Of a stretch of 40,532 nt of DNA, positions 33,911 to 40,532 are shown piece after piece (within the stretch, counting starts at the first letter, position 1; every line of letters starts with the position of its first letter). The position numbers were made by a program, and so were the translations under genes. Origin of the DNA: Myxococcales bacterium (GTDB lineage: Bacteria > Myxococcota_A > Polyangia > Polyangiales > Houyiibacteriaceae); the NCBI GenBank assembly GCA_012744445.1, contig JAAYBZ010000092.1:1-40532 (forward strand). Direction: 5' to 3'. Under the pieces are notes generated by a model. That model saw only the letters and a list, made by a program, of their open reading frames with translations, was not told where the DNA came from and did no database searches.

Positions 33911-34777
33911 ATGAGCGCGCGAGCCCTCCTCGAACGGATGCGCCGCGGCGAGGCCGTGATCGTGCCCGGCGTCCACGACGCGCTCACGGCCAAGCTCGCC
34001 GAGCGCGCGGGCTTCTCGGCCGTCTTCGTCTCGGGCTACGGCCTCTCCGCGAGCCTCCTCGGCGAGCCCGATCTCGGCTTCGTCGAGATGGGTCGTGTGC
34101 TCGATGCGGCCGAGCGCGTCGTGAGCGCCACGAGCCTCCCCGTCTTCGTCGACGCCGACACCGGGTACGGCGACGCCTTCCACGTGGAGAGGGTGGTCGA
34201 GGCGCTCATCGCGCGCGGCGCGGCCGGCTGCTTCCTCGAGGATCAGGAGTGGCCCAAGCGCTGCGGCCACATGGAGCGGAAGTCCGTGATCGAGGCGGAG
34301 CGCTTCCTCCCCAAGCTGCGCGCCGCCGTCGCCGCGCGCGGCGCGCGCGACTTCGCGATCACGGCGCGGACCGACGCGCGCGCCGTCCACGGTCTCGACG
34401 AGGCCATCCGCCGCGCCAAGCTCTACGCCGAAGCCGGGGCCGATCTCGTCTTCGTCGAGGCGCCCCAATCGGCCCTCGAGATGCGGGCCATCCGCGAGGC
34501 CGTGCCCGAGGAGGTCGTCCTCGTGGCCAACATGGTCGAGGGCGGGAAGACGCCCATGCGCCCGGCGAAGGAGCTCGCCGAGGACGGCTACGGCTTCGTG
34601 CTCTTCCCCGTGAGCGGTCTGCTCTCCGCCGTGCGCGCCATGGAGCGCACCTTCGAGGTGCTCGCGCGCGAGGGCACCACCGCGGGTGCGGCCGAGACGA
34701 TGCGTACCTTCGCCGAGCTCAACGAGATCACGGGGCTCCCCGAGTTCTACGCGCGGGAGAAGGCGTGGCTGCGCTAG
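33911..34777 (+). CDS. Isocitrate lyase / PEP mutase superfamily enzyme (2-methylisocitrate-lyase-like)
   Basis: A 288-residue TIM-barrel enzyme. The Mg-binding segment VFVDADTGYGD (78-88, Asp81 and Asp83) and the catalytic loop WPKRCGHM (about 114-121, Cys118) are present. The KRCGH loop points to C-C lyases (2-methylisocitrate, dimethylmalate or oxaloacetate-type substrates) rather than PEP mutase, whose loop differs. SGYGLSAS (41-48) is a further superfamily hallmark. No prp operon genes surround it, so propionate metabolism is not supported by context. It lies 7 bases after the tautomerase and overlaps the radical SAM gene by 13 bases. The precise substrate is unknown. Confidence 0.82.
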   Translation: MSARALLERMRRGEAVIVPGVHDALTAKLAERAGFSAVFVSGYGLSASLLGEPDLGFVEMGRVLDAAERVVSATSLPVFVDADTGYGDAFHVERVVEALIARGAAGCFLEDQEWPKRCGHMERKSVIEAERFLPKLRAAVAARGARDFAITARTDARAVHGLDEAIRRAKLYAEAGADLVFVEAPQSALEMRAIREAVPEEVVLVANMVEGGKTPMRPAKELAEDGYGFVLFPVSGLLSAVRAMERTFEVLAREGTTAGAAETMRTFAELNEITGLPEFYAREKAWLR

Positions 34778-35601
34778 TCCAGCTCGTGCACGAGGAGGCG
34801 GGGCGTTTCAATCGGCGCTTCGTGGTGCGTCTCGTCGATGGCGCGTCGGTCGAGGCGGTGCTCTACCGCGGCGACACGCTCTGCATCTCGTCGCAGGTGG
34901 GCTGCGCCGTGGGGTGCCCCTTCTGCGCGAGCGGCGCGAACGGGCTCGTGCGCCCGCTGCGCCTCGAGGAGCTCTGCGCGCAGGTCGAGGCCGTGCGCGC
35001 CGTGGCGCCGGGGCTGCGTCGGCTCACGCTGAGCGGCGTGGGCGAGCCGCTCCACTGCCCGGCCGCGCCGGATTTCGTCCTCTGGGCCCGCGAGCTCGGG
35101 CTCCCGACGAGCCTCACCACGAGCGGCGGCCCCATCGAGAAGCTCGCCCACTGGATGCGCGAGGTGCCGCACAACGGGATCACGCTGAGCGTGCACGCCG
35201 GCACCGAGGTCACGCGCGCCAAGATGGTGCCCAAGGGCCCGTCGCTCGAGCGGCTCTTCGGCGCGCTCGAGGCGATCGTGCCCTCGCTCTCGAGGAACCG
35301 CCGCAAGAAGGTGGCGCTCGCGTACCTCCTCCTCGCGGGCGAGAACGACGCGGACGACGAGCTCGACGCCTTCGCCGCGCGCGCCCGTGGCCTCGGCGTG
35401 TTCGTCCACCTCTACGCCTACAACCCCGTGCCGACGTCCGACGCCAAGCCGGTCACCCGCGAGCGCTACGAGGCGGCGTACGCGAGGCTCACGTCCCAGG
35501 GGCTCCGCGTGCGGATGAGCTCCAAGGCGCGCATCGAGGCCAACGGCGGCTGCGGCACGCTCATCGCGCGGCGGGGGCTCGCGGCGCGGGGCCTCGGTTG
35601 A
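34765..35601 (+). CDS. Short RlmN/Cfr-like radical SAM methyltransferase
   Basis: A 278-residue radical SAM protein. CISSQVGCAVGCPFC contains Cys40 (the conserved mechanistic Cys of RlmN, Cys118 in E. coli) and the cluster ligands Cys47, Cys51 and Cys54. The second mechanistic Cys is Cys263 in GGCGTLIARRG near the C-terminus. TLSGVGEPL and LSVHAGT match the core. E. coli RlmN methylates C2 of A2503 in 23S rRNA and of A37 in some tRNAs, whereas Cfr methylates C8. The N-terminal accessory domain of about 90 residues is missing, so the RNA target is uncertain. GTG at 34765 is chosen because GGGAGAAGG precedes it; GTG at 34786 is an alternative. Confidence 0.8.
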   Translation: MAALVQLVHEEAGRFNRRFVVRLVDGASVEAVLYRGDTLCISSQVGCAVGCPFCASGANGLVRPLRLEELCAQVEAVRAVAPGLRRLTLSGVGEPLHCPAAPDFVLWARELGLPTSLTTSGGPIEKLAHWMREVPHNGITLSVHAGTEVTRAKMVPKGPSLERLFGALEAIVPSLSRNRRKKVALAYLLLAGENDADDELDAFAARARGLGVFVHLYAYNPVPTSDAKPVTRERYEAAYARLTSQGLRVRMSSKARIEANGGCGTLIARRGLAARGLG

Positions 35602-35653
35602 AAGCGCGCCGCGGGGTCGCCGCGGATGGTAGCGTGAGCATTCCGGGGAGCCC

Positions 35654-37117
35654 ATGAAGCTTTTCGACCTCATCGACCTCGAAGCGCAGCTCGCGTGGGA
35701 TCGCGGGGCCGACGAATCCGCGATCGCCGCCCGTGACGCAGCCATCGCCGCGCGGCTCTCGCCCGAGGATCGCGCGACGCCCGCGCGCGCCGTCGCGGCC
35801 TGGCTCGAGGCGCTCCGGGTGGACGAAGAGGGCGCCTTTCCGGGGAAGGCGGTCGCCCGCGCCCTCCGCGTGCTCTCGCTCCTGCTCGCGATCTTCGGCT
35901 TTTTCGTGGGCGCCGGGCTCGCGACGGCGCTCCTCGCCTACGACGGGACGCGCCCTATCAACGTGATGGACTTCCTCTGGGTGGTGGTGGGCGTGCAGCT
36001 CGTGCTCCTCCTCGTGCTCGTCCTCGCGTTCGTCGCGCCGCGCGTCGTGGAGGTCGTTCCCTTCATCGGCGACGTCCGCGCGATCCTCCGCCTCGCGTAT
36101 CGTCGCCTCGCCGCGCGCTTCGTCGGCACCCGGGGCGAGGCTTGGGCCGCCGCCTTCCACCGCTTGAAGAGCCGGCGCTCGCTCTATGCGCGCATCGAGC
36201 CGTGGATCCTCCTCGGCCTCACACAGACCTTCGGCGTAGCGTTCAACCTCGGCGTGCTCGCGGTCCTCCTCCGCCTCGTGGCGCTCACCGATCTCGCGTT
36301 CTCGTGGGCGACCACGCTCGATCTCGACGCGGCCTCGCTCCACCGCGTGGTCGAGGCGCTCGCCGCGCCGTGGGCCTCGCTCTACCCCGAGGCGGTGCCC
36401 TCGCGCGCGCTCGTCGAGTCCACGCGCTACTCGCGGCAGATCGGGGCGTATCTCGCCGAATCGGGGGCCGCGCTCTCCGGCGGGTGGTGGCCCTTCCTCG
36501 TCGCGGCCACCGTCACCTACGGGCTCCTCCCCCGCCTCGCGGCGCTCGTCCTTGCGCACGTCCAGCGCGCGCGCGGGCTCTCGGGCGTGCGCTTCGACGA
36601 CCTCGAGACGAGGCGGCTCGTCGCGCGCCTCACCTCGCCCGTGGTCGAGACGCGGGGCACGGGACGCCCGGAGGAGGCGCCCATCCTCGATGCTTCTGCC
36701 GCGCTCCCCACGCTCGCGCTCGGCGAGGCCTGCGTGGTGGTGCTCTACCGCGACGTGCCGGCCGAGCGGCCTTTGCTCGACGAGGCGCTCCGCTCGGCCT
36801 TCGGCGTGGAGGTGCGCGAGGCGTTCTCGCTCCGAGGCGCGGAACCGGAGGCCGTCTCGACCATCGGCGCGATGGGTGCGCCGGTGGTCGTCTTCGCCGA
36901 GGCGTGGGAGCCGCCCGACAAGAGCGTGCTCGGGCTCCTCCGCGCGCTCCGCGAGGCGCTCTCGCCGCGCACGCCCGTGGTCGTCGCGCTCGTCGGCGTC
37001 CCCACCGGGGGAGGCTACGGTGCGCCGAGCGACGACGAGCTCGTCGTGTGGAAGGATCGACTCGCGAGCCTCGAAGATCCCTTCCTCGGGATCGAGGCGC
37101 TCGGAGGATCGCGATGA
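35654..37117 (+). CDS. DUF2868 membrane protein paired with a GTPase
   Basis: A 487-residue protein that begins MKLFDLIDLEAQLAWDRGAD. It has two hydrophobic segments near residues 75-95 and 107-130 and two more near 183-217 and 275-300, with the remainder cytoplasmic (about 320-487, RGSGVRFDDLETRR-like region and a Rossmann-like stretch VVVFAEAWEPP). This is the DUF2868 arrangement, in which the gene commonly precedes a DUF3482 GTPase; the 4-base ATGA overlap with that gene is consistent. Function is unknown. The N-terminus and spacing support one complex at the inner membrane; GGGGAG precedes the start ATG. Confidence 0.82.
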   Translation: MKLFDLIDLEAQLAWDRGADESAIAARDAAIAARLSPEDRATPARAVAAWLEALRVDEEGAFPGKAVARALRVLSLLLAIFGFFVGAGLATALLAYDGTRPINVMDFLWVVVGVQLVLLLVLVLAFVAPRVVEVVPFIGDVRAILRLAYRRLAARFVGTRGEAWAAAFHRLKSRRSLYARIEPWILLGLTQTFGVAFNLGVLAVLLRLVALTDLAFSWATTLDLDAASLHRVVEALAAPWASLYPEAVPSRALVESTRYSRQIGAYLAESGAALSGGWWPFLVAATVTYGLLPRLAALVLAHVQRARGLSGVRFDDLETRRLVARLTSPVVETRGTGRPEEAPILDASAALPTLALGEACVVVLYRDVPAERPLLDEALRSAFGVEVREAFSLRGAEPEAVSTIGAMGAPVVVFAEAWEPPDKSVLGLLRALREALSPRTPVVVALVGVPTGGGYGAPSDDELVVWKDRLASLEDPFLGIEALGGSR

Positions 37118-38595
37118 CGACGAAGGCGCCGGCGTTCGCCATCGTAGGACGCACCAACAAGGGCAAGTCGAGCATCGTCGCGACGCTCGCCGAGGACGAC
37201 TCCGTCGCCATCAGCCCGCGCCCGGGGACCACGCGCGAATGCCACGAATATCCGGTCCGCGTCGACGGAGAGGTGCTCTTCACCCTGGTGGACACGCCCG
37301 GCTTCGAGCAGGCGGGCGCGGTGCTCGCCTGGCTCCGCGCGGGCGAGACCTCGGCCGCCTCGCGCCCCGGCCGCGTCGCCGAATTCCTCCGCGTGCACGA
37401 GCGCACGGGCGAGTTCCCCGAGGAGCGCGCCCTGCTCACCCCGATCATGCACGGCGCCTCCGTGCTCTACGTGGTCGACGGCACCAAGCCCTACCGCAAG
37501 AACTACGAGGACGAGATGGAGATCCTGCGGTGGACGGGGCGGCCCGCGATGGCGCTCGTCAACCGCATCGGGGAGGGCGACTTCACGGCCGAGTGGCACG
37601 CCGCGCTCCACCAGTACTTCCAGACCGTCCGCGACTTCGACGCCTTCCACGTGAGCTTCGACGAGCGCGTGCGTCTGCTCCGCACCTTCCGCGAGCTCCG
37701 CATCGAGGAGGCCGAGGCCATCGATCGCGCCATCGGCGCGCTCGAGCAGGAGCGAAGGCGCCGGCGCGAAGAGGCGAGCGCCATCCTCACCTCGCTCCTC
37801 GTCGACTCGCTCACCTTCACCATGCAGGTCGACGTCGAGGACGAGGCCGAGATCACGCGCGAGAAGGATCGGCTCGCCGAGCGCTTCCACGAAGCCCTGC
37901 GTGAGCGCGAGCGCCGCGCGCGCCGGGCCGTCGAGCACCTCTATCGCCACGATCGCGCGCGATTCGTGGAGGGCGATCTCGAGCGGCCCGAGCTCGATCG
38001 CGATCTCTTCGCCAAGGAGACCTGGAACCTCCTCGGCCTCACGCCGGGCCAGCAGATCTTCGCGGGCGCCGTGGCGGGGGCCACCGTGGGCGGGGCGGCG
38101 GACGCCGTGGTCGGCGGCGCCTCGTTCATGACGGGCGCGCTCATCGGCACGCTCGCGGGCGGCGGGCTCTCGGCGTATCGGGTGGGCAAACGCTTCGCCA
38201 AGGTGATCTCGAGCGCGCCCGGCGGCCGCCTCGGGCTCCCCAAGATCGGCGGCGACGTGAAGAGCGCGCTCTCCGGAAAGCGTCGCTTCACCGTCGGCCC
38301 GCACGCGCAGCCCAACTTCCCGTGGGTGCTCCTCGACCGCGCGCTTCTGCACTACGCGTCGGTGCTCGCGCGCACGCACGCGCGTCGCGACGACGTCTCC
38401 ATCGGCGAGGCGGGCGAGAAGGGGCCCGTCTCCGGGCTCTCTCGCGAGACGCGGAAGGAGCTCGAGGTCGCCTTCGTGCAGCTCCGGAAGCGCCACGACG
38501 ACCCGCCCGAAGGCGCGCGGGCCGTGATCAACGCCCACGTGCGCTCGCTCATCGAGGCCGTCGAGCGCGAGACCTCGAAGCGCGCCTCGGGCTGA
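37114..38595 (+). CDS. DUF3482-type GTPase
   Basis: A 493-residue P-loop GTPase. G1 is GRTNKGKS (12-19) and G3 is DTPG (60-63). The G4 position reads NRIG (150-153) rather than NKxD, so nucleotide base selection may be altered. A helical charged region (about 195-300) is followed by a glycine-rich hydrophobic segment (about 310-355, IFAGAVAGATVGGAADAVVGG) that could insert in or contact the membrane. This is typical of DUF3482 proteins. The ATG overlaps the stop of the DUF2868 gene, with GGAGG upstream. Its 3' end directly abuts the convergent acyl-CoA synthetase gene (TGATCA). Confidence 0.85.
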   Translation: MTTKAPAFAIVGRTNKGKSSIVATLAEDDSVAISPRPGTTRECHEYPVRVDGEVLFTLVDTPGFEQAGAVLAWLRAGETSAASRPGRVAEFLRVHERTGEFPEERALLTPIMHGASVLYVVDGTKPYRKNYEDEMEILRWTGRPAMALVNRIGEGDFTAEWHAALHQYFQTVRDFDAFHVSFDERVRLLRTFRELRIEEAEAIDRAIGALEQERRRRREEASAILTSLLVDSLTFTMQVDVEDEAEITREKDRLAERFHEALRERERRARRAVEHLYRHDRARFVEGDLERPELDRDLFAKETWNLLGLTPGQQIFAGAVAGATVGGAADAVVGGASFMTGALIGTLAGGGLSAYRVGKRFAKVISSAPGGRLGLPKIGGDVKSALSGKRRFTVGPHAQPNFPWVLLDRALLHYASVLARTHARRDDVSIGEAGEKGPVSGLSRETRKELEVAFVQLRKRHDDPPEGARAVINAHVRSLIEAVERETSKRASG

Positions 38596-40293
38596 TCACG
38601 CCTCCCAGAGGACGCGCTTCCCGCTCTCGAACCACTGGCCCACGTAGGGCTCGTAGCGCTGCTCGATCACGTTGCGCTTGATCTTCATCGTGGGCGTGAG
38701 GAAGCCGTTGTCGATCGTCCACGGCTCCTTGACCACCACGCAGAAGCTGAGGCGCTCGTGCGGATCGACCTGCGCGTTCACCGAGTCCATCGCCGCGAGG
38801 AGCTCGGCTTCGACGGGCTCGCGCGGTGCGCCCTCGGCGAGCGCCTTGCGCGTGTCCTCGGAGAGGAGGATGAGCGCGTAGGTCGCCGGCTGGTTGGCGC
38901 CGCCCACGCACGAGACCTCGACGCGCGGGCAGGCCGCGAGGAGGTTCTCGATGGGCACGGGCGCCACGTACTTGCCCTTGCTCGTCTTGAAGAGCTCCTT
39001 CACGCGGCCGGTGATGCGGAGGCGGCCGACCTCGTCGATCTCGCCCATGTCGCCCGTCTTGAAGAAGCCGTCCTCGGTGAAGCACGACGCCGTGAGCTCG
39101 GGCTCCTTGAAGTAGCCCACCATCTGCGCCGGGCTCCGCACGAGGATCTCGCCGTTCTCGCCGATGCGGCACTCGACGCCCGGGTTCGCGTGGCCCACGT
39201 AGCCGATGCGCGCCTCGCCCGGGCGGGTGAAGTGCGAGTAGGCCATGTTCTCGCTCATGCCATAGGCCTCGAGGAGCTCGAGCCCGAGCGAGCGGTACCA
39301 GGCGATGATGTCGGGCGGGAGCGGCGCCGCGCCCGTGAAGGCGAAGCGCACGTTCTCGAGGCCGAGCTGCTCGAGGATCTTCCGCTTCACCTTCTTGCCG
39401 AGGAAGGGGAGGCGGAAGAGGATCCGCTGCTTCTTGATCGGCAGCTTGTCGCAGACGGCGAGGTAGAACTTGGTCCACAAGCGCGGGACCGAGAAGAAGA
39501 GCGTGGGGCGTGCGCGGCGGAGATCGTCGACGAAGGTGTCGAGCGACTCGGCGAAGAAGACGCGGAACCCGTAGTACGTCGACTGGTTCTCGACGACCAT
39601 GCGCTCGGCCACGTGCGCGAGCGGGAGGTACGAGAGCATCCGATCGGCGCGCGTGGGCGCCATCTGCTCGCGCATCAGCGTGCCCACGATGTTGAACGAG
39701 CGGAAGTTCTGCATCACGCCCTTGGGCAGGCCCGTGCTCCCCGACGTGTAGACGATGGTCGCGAGATCATCGAGCGGGCGATCGGGGTTGCCTTCGAGCG
39801 GCGGCGTGCTCGCCACGATGTCCTCCCACTTCTCGCCTTCGGTCTCGGGCGAGAGCGGGAGCCGGATGACGGGCATCCCCTCCGGGATGCCGGGCTTCAT
39901 CGCCTCGAAACCGTCGAGCTTGCCCACGAAGAGGAGGCGCGACTCGCTATGCTCGAGCGTGTAGCGGATCGTGTCGGGGCTGAGCGTGGGATAGAGCGGC
40001 ACCGTGACGTGGCCGGCCATCCAGATCGCGTAGTCGGCCATGATCCAATGCGCGGAGTTCTTGCCGAAGAGCGCGATCTGGCTCTTCTCCGGGAAGCCGA
40101 GCGAGCGGATGTAGTTCGCCATCCGCCGCACCTCGTTCATGATGTCCCGCCACGTGTACTCGACGATCCTCCCGCCGCCGACGGGTTGTGTGAAGTGGAC
40201 CGCGTCGGGCGCCGTGCGCTCCCAGTGGTAGAGGCAAGCGAGGGGGGAACTGTCGAGAGGGAGTAGCTCGGGCTGATTCGAAATATGGGACAT
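38596..40293 (-). CDS. Long-chain acyl-CoA synthetase (AMP-binding, FadD-like)
   Basis: A 565-residue acyl-adenylate-forming enzyme that activates fatty acids to acyl-CoA with ATP. The P-loop-like motif YTSGSTGLPKGV spans 182-193, and later ones include EAYGMSENMA (A5 region) and FKTGDMGEID (A7/A8 region), then the C-terminal lysine segment KELFKTSKGKYVAPVPIE. The pattern and length match the bacterial FadD15/long-chain group rather than acetyl-CoA synthetase. It has no signal peptide. The gene is divergent from an acyl-CoA dehydrogenase, which supports fatty-acid degradation. Chain-length specificity cannot be read from sequence. Confidence 0.9.
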   Translation of the reverse strand: MSHISNQPELLPLDSSPLACLYHWERTAPDAVHFTQPVGGGRIVEYTWRDIMNEVRRMANYIRSLGFPEKSQIALFGKNSAHWIMADYAIWMAGHVTVPLYPTLSPDTIRYTLEHSESRLLFVGKLDGFEAMKPGIPEGMPVIRLPLSPETEGEKWEDIVASTPPLEGNPDRPLDDLATIVYTSGSTGLPKGVMQNFRSFNIVGTLMREQMAPTRADRMLSYLPLAHVAERMVVENQSTYYGFRVFFAESLDTFVDDLRRARPTLFFSVPRLWTKFYLAVCDKLPIKKQRILFRLPFLGKKVKRKILEQLGLENVRFAFTGAAPLPPDIIAWYRSLGLELLEAYGMSENMAYSHFTRPGEARIGYVGHANPGVECRIGENGEILVRSPAQMVGYFKEPELTASCFTEDGFFKTGDMGEIDEVGRLRITGRVKELFKTSKGKYVAPVPIENLLAACPRVEVSCVGGANQPATYALILLSEDTRKALAEGAPREPVEAELLAAMDSVNAQVDPHERLSFCVVVKEPWTIDNGFLTPTMKIKRNVIEQRYEPYVGQWFESGKRVLWEA

Positions 40294-40416
40294 GGGACCT
40301 TCATCGAACGAGGTGTATGGTTCCGAGGCGAGAGTCGCCTTCGGCGCGCTCTCGAGTCAAGGCGCCCCCGGCGAGCGTGATCCGCGGAGCCCGTGCGGTG
40401 TGAAAGGAGCTCGGAC
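40294..40416. promoter_or_regulatory. Divergent region between the acyl-CoA genes, with inverted repeat
   Basis: This 123-base gap holds AGGCGA-GAG-TCGCCT (40326-40340), 6-base arms with a 3-base centre. AAAGGAGC (40403-40410) is the Shine-Dalgarno of the plus-strand gene. TTGACT on the minus strand (complement of 40355-40360) is a -35 candidate, but no -10 fits. A shared fatty-acid regulator site is plausible only by context. Confidence 0.3.
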
Positions 40417-40532
40417 GTGACGATCGACTTCAGCGTGGACGAGAGGGTGGAGGAGCTTCGTGCGCGCACGTCGCGCTTCGTTCGCGAGGTCGTGATCCCC
40501 GTCGAAGAGGAGCTCCGCGGCGATCTCCACCG
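40417..40532 (+). CDS. Acyl-CoA dehydrogenase, N-terminal fragment (cut by window edge)
   Basis: The first 38 codons are visible and open to the window end: MTIDFSVDERVEELRARTSR then FVREVVIPVEEE, a common N-terminus of acyl-CoA dehydrogenases (flavin-dependent alpha,beta-oxidation of acyl-CoA). The start is GTG at 40417, with a strong AAAGGAGC 6 bases upstream. It is divergent from the acyl-CoA synthetase gene, which supports the call. The active-site glutamate and FAD-binding regions are outside the window, so the call rests on the N-terminus and context. Confidence 0.7.
   Translation, partial: MTIDFSVDERVEELRARTSRFVREVVIPVEEELRGDLH

Noticed and set aside
33911..34777. Phosphonate biosynthesis (PEP mutase)
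   Set aside because: The catalytic loop reads KRCGH, the lyase form, and no phosphonopyruvate decarboxylase or aminotransferase is adjacent.

Overview
The window is about 40.5 kb of very GC-rich DNA with almost gap-free coding and many 4-base start/stop overlaps. Gene density, high-GC third positions, abundant lipoproteins, HEAT and TPR repeat proteins, large multidomain sensor kinases and a glutathione-dependent formaldehyde pathway suggest a large-genome Gram-negative bacterium. The best guess is Myxococcota (Polyangiales-like); this is inference, since no rRNA or other decisive marker is present. I see no tRNA, rRNA, CRISPR array, insertion sequence or prophage. The longest stretch without a gene is about 220 bases (11310-11530), so no gene-free gap exceeds 300 bases.

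Layout. Bases 1-5274 (minus strand) form an overlapping run: HEAT-repeat exported protein, Omp85/TamA-like protein with a lipoprotein-type signal, and the N-terminus of a TamB-like protein that runs off the edge. This looks like an outer-membrane assembly module. Bases 5328-9211 (plus) hold a palindrome-bearing promoter, frmA and frmB (formaldehyde oxidation), miaB (tRNA modification) and a VanZ-like protein. Bases 9215-11309 (minus) hold lepA and a small ribbon-helix-helix regulator whose predicted promoter carries an inverted repeat over the -10. Bases 11531-14398 (plus) hold two tandem paralogous lipoproteins with Asp/Gly repeats and a FAD oxidoreductase.

Bases 14380-20851 (minus) are a six-gene run: TauE/SafE permease, AttH-like protein, a rifampin-phosphotransferase-like dikinase, DoxX, a BpsA-like aminopropyltransferase/methyltransferase-fold protein and a UlaG-like metallo-hydrolase. 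NADP-type gdhA (21013-22362, plus) has a perfect 10+5+10 palindrome in its promoter. A large CehA/McbA-type lipoprotein and a small membrane protein follow on the minus strand.

Bases 25574-28936 (plus) are the most unusual part: a stand-alone Lon-type Ser/Lys peptidase domain fused to TPR-like repeats, translationally coupled to a sigma-factor-like protein, then a possible 20-codon ORF, then an unrecognised acidic protein. Next is a two-gene signalling unit (29010-33662): a receiver-PAS-degenerate kinase-receiver protein and a membrane HisKA_2 kinase. After that come a tautomerase, an isocitrate-lyase-superfamily enzyme and a short RlmN/Cfr-like radical SAM enzyme (33694-35601), then a DUF2868/DUF3482 membrane-GTPase pair (35654-38595). 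The window closes with a long-chain acyl-CoA synthetase (minus) divergent from the start of an acyl-CoA dehydrogenase (plus), a fatty-acid degradation locus.

All domain calls rest on reading motifs by eye; no database search was run.
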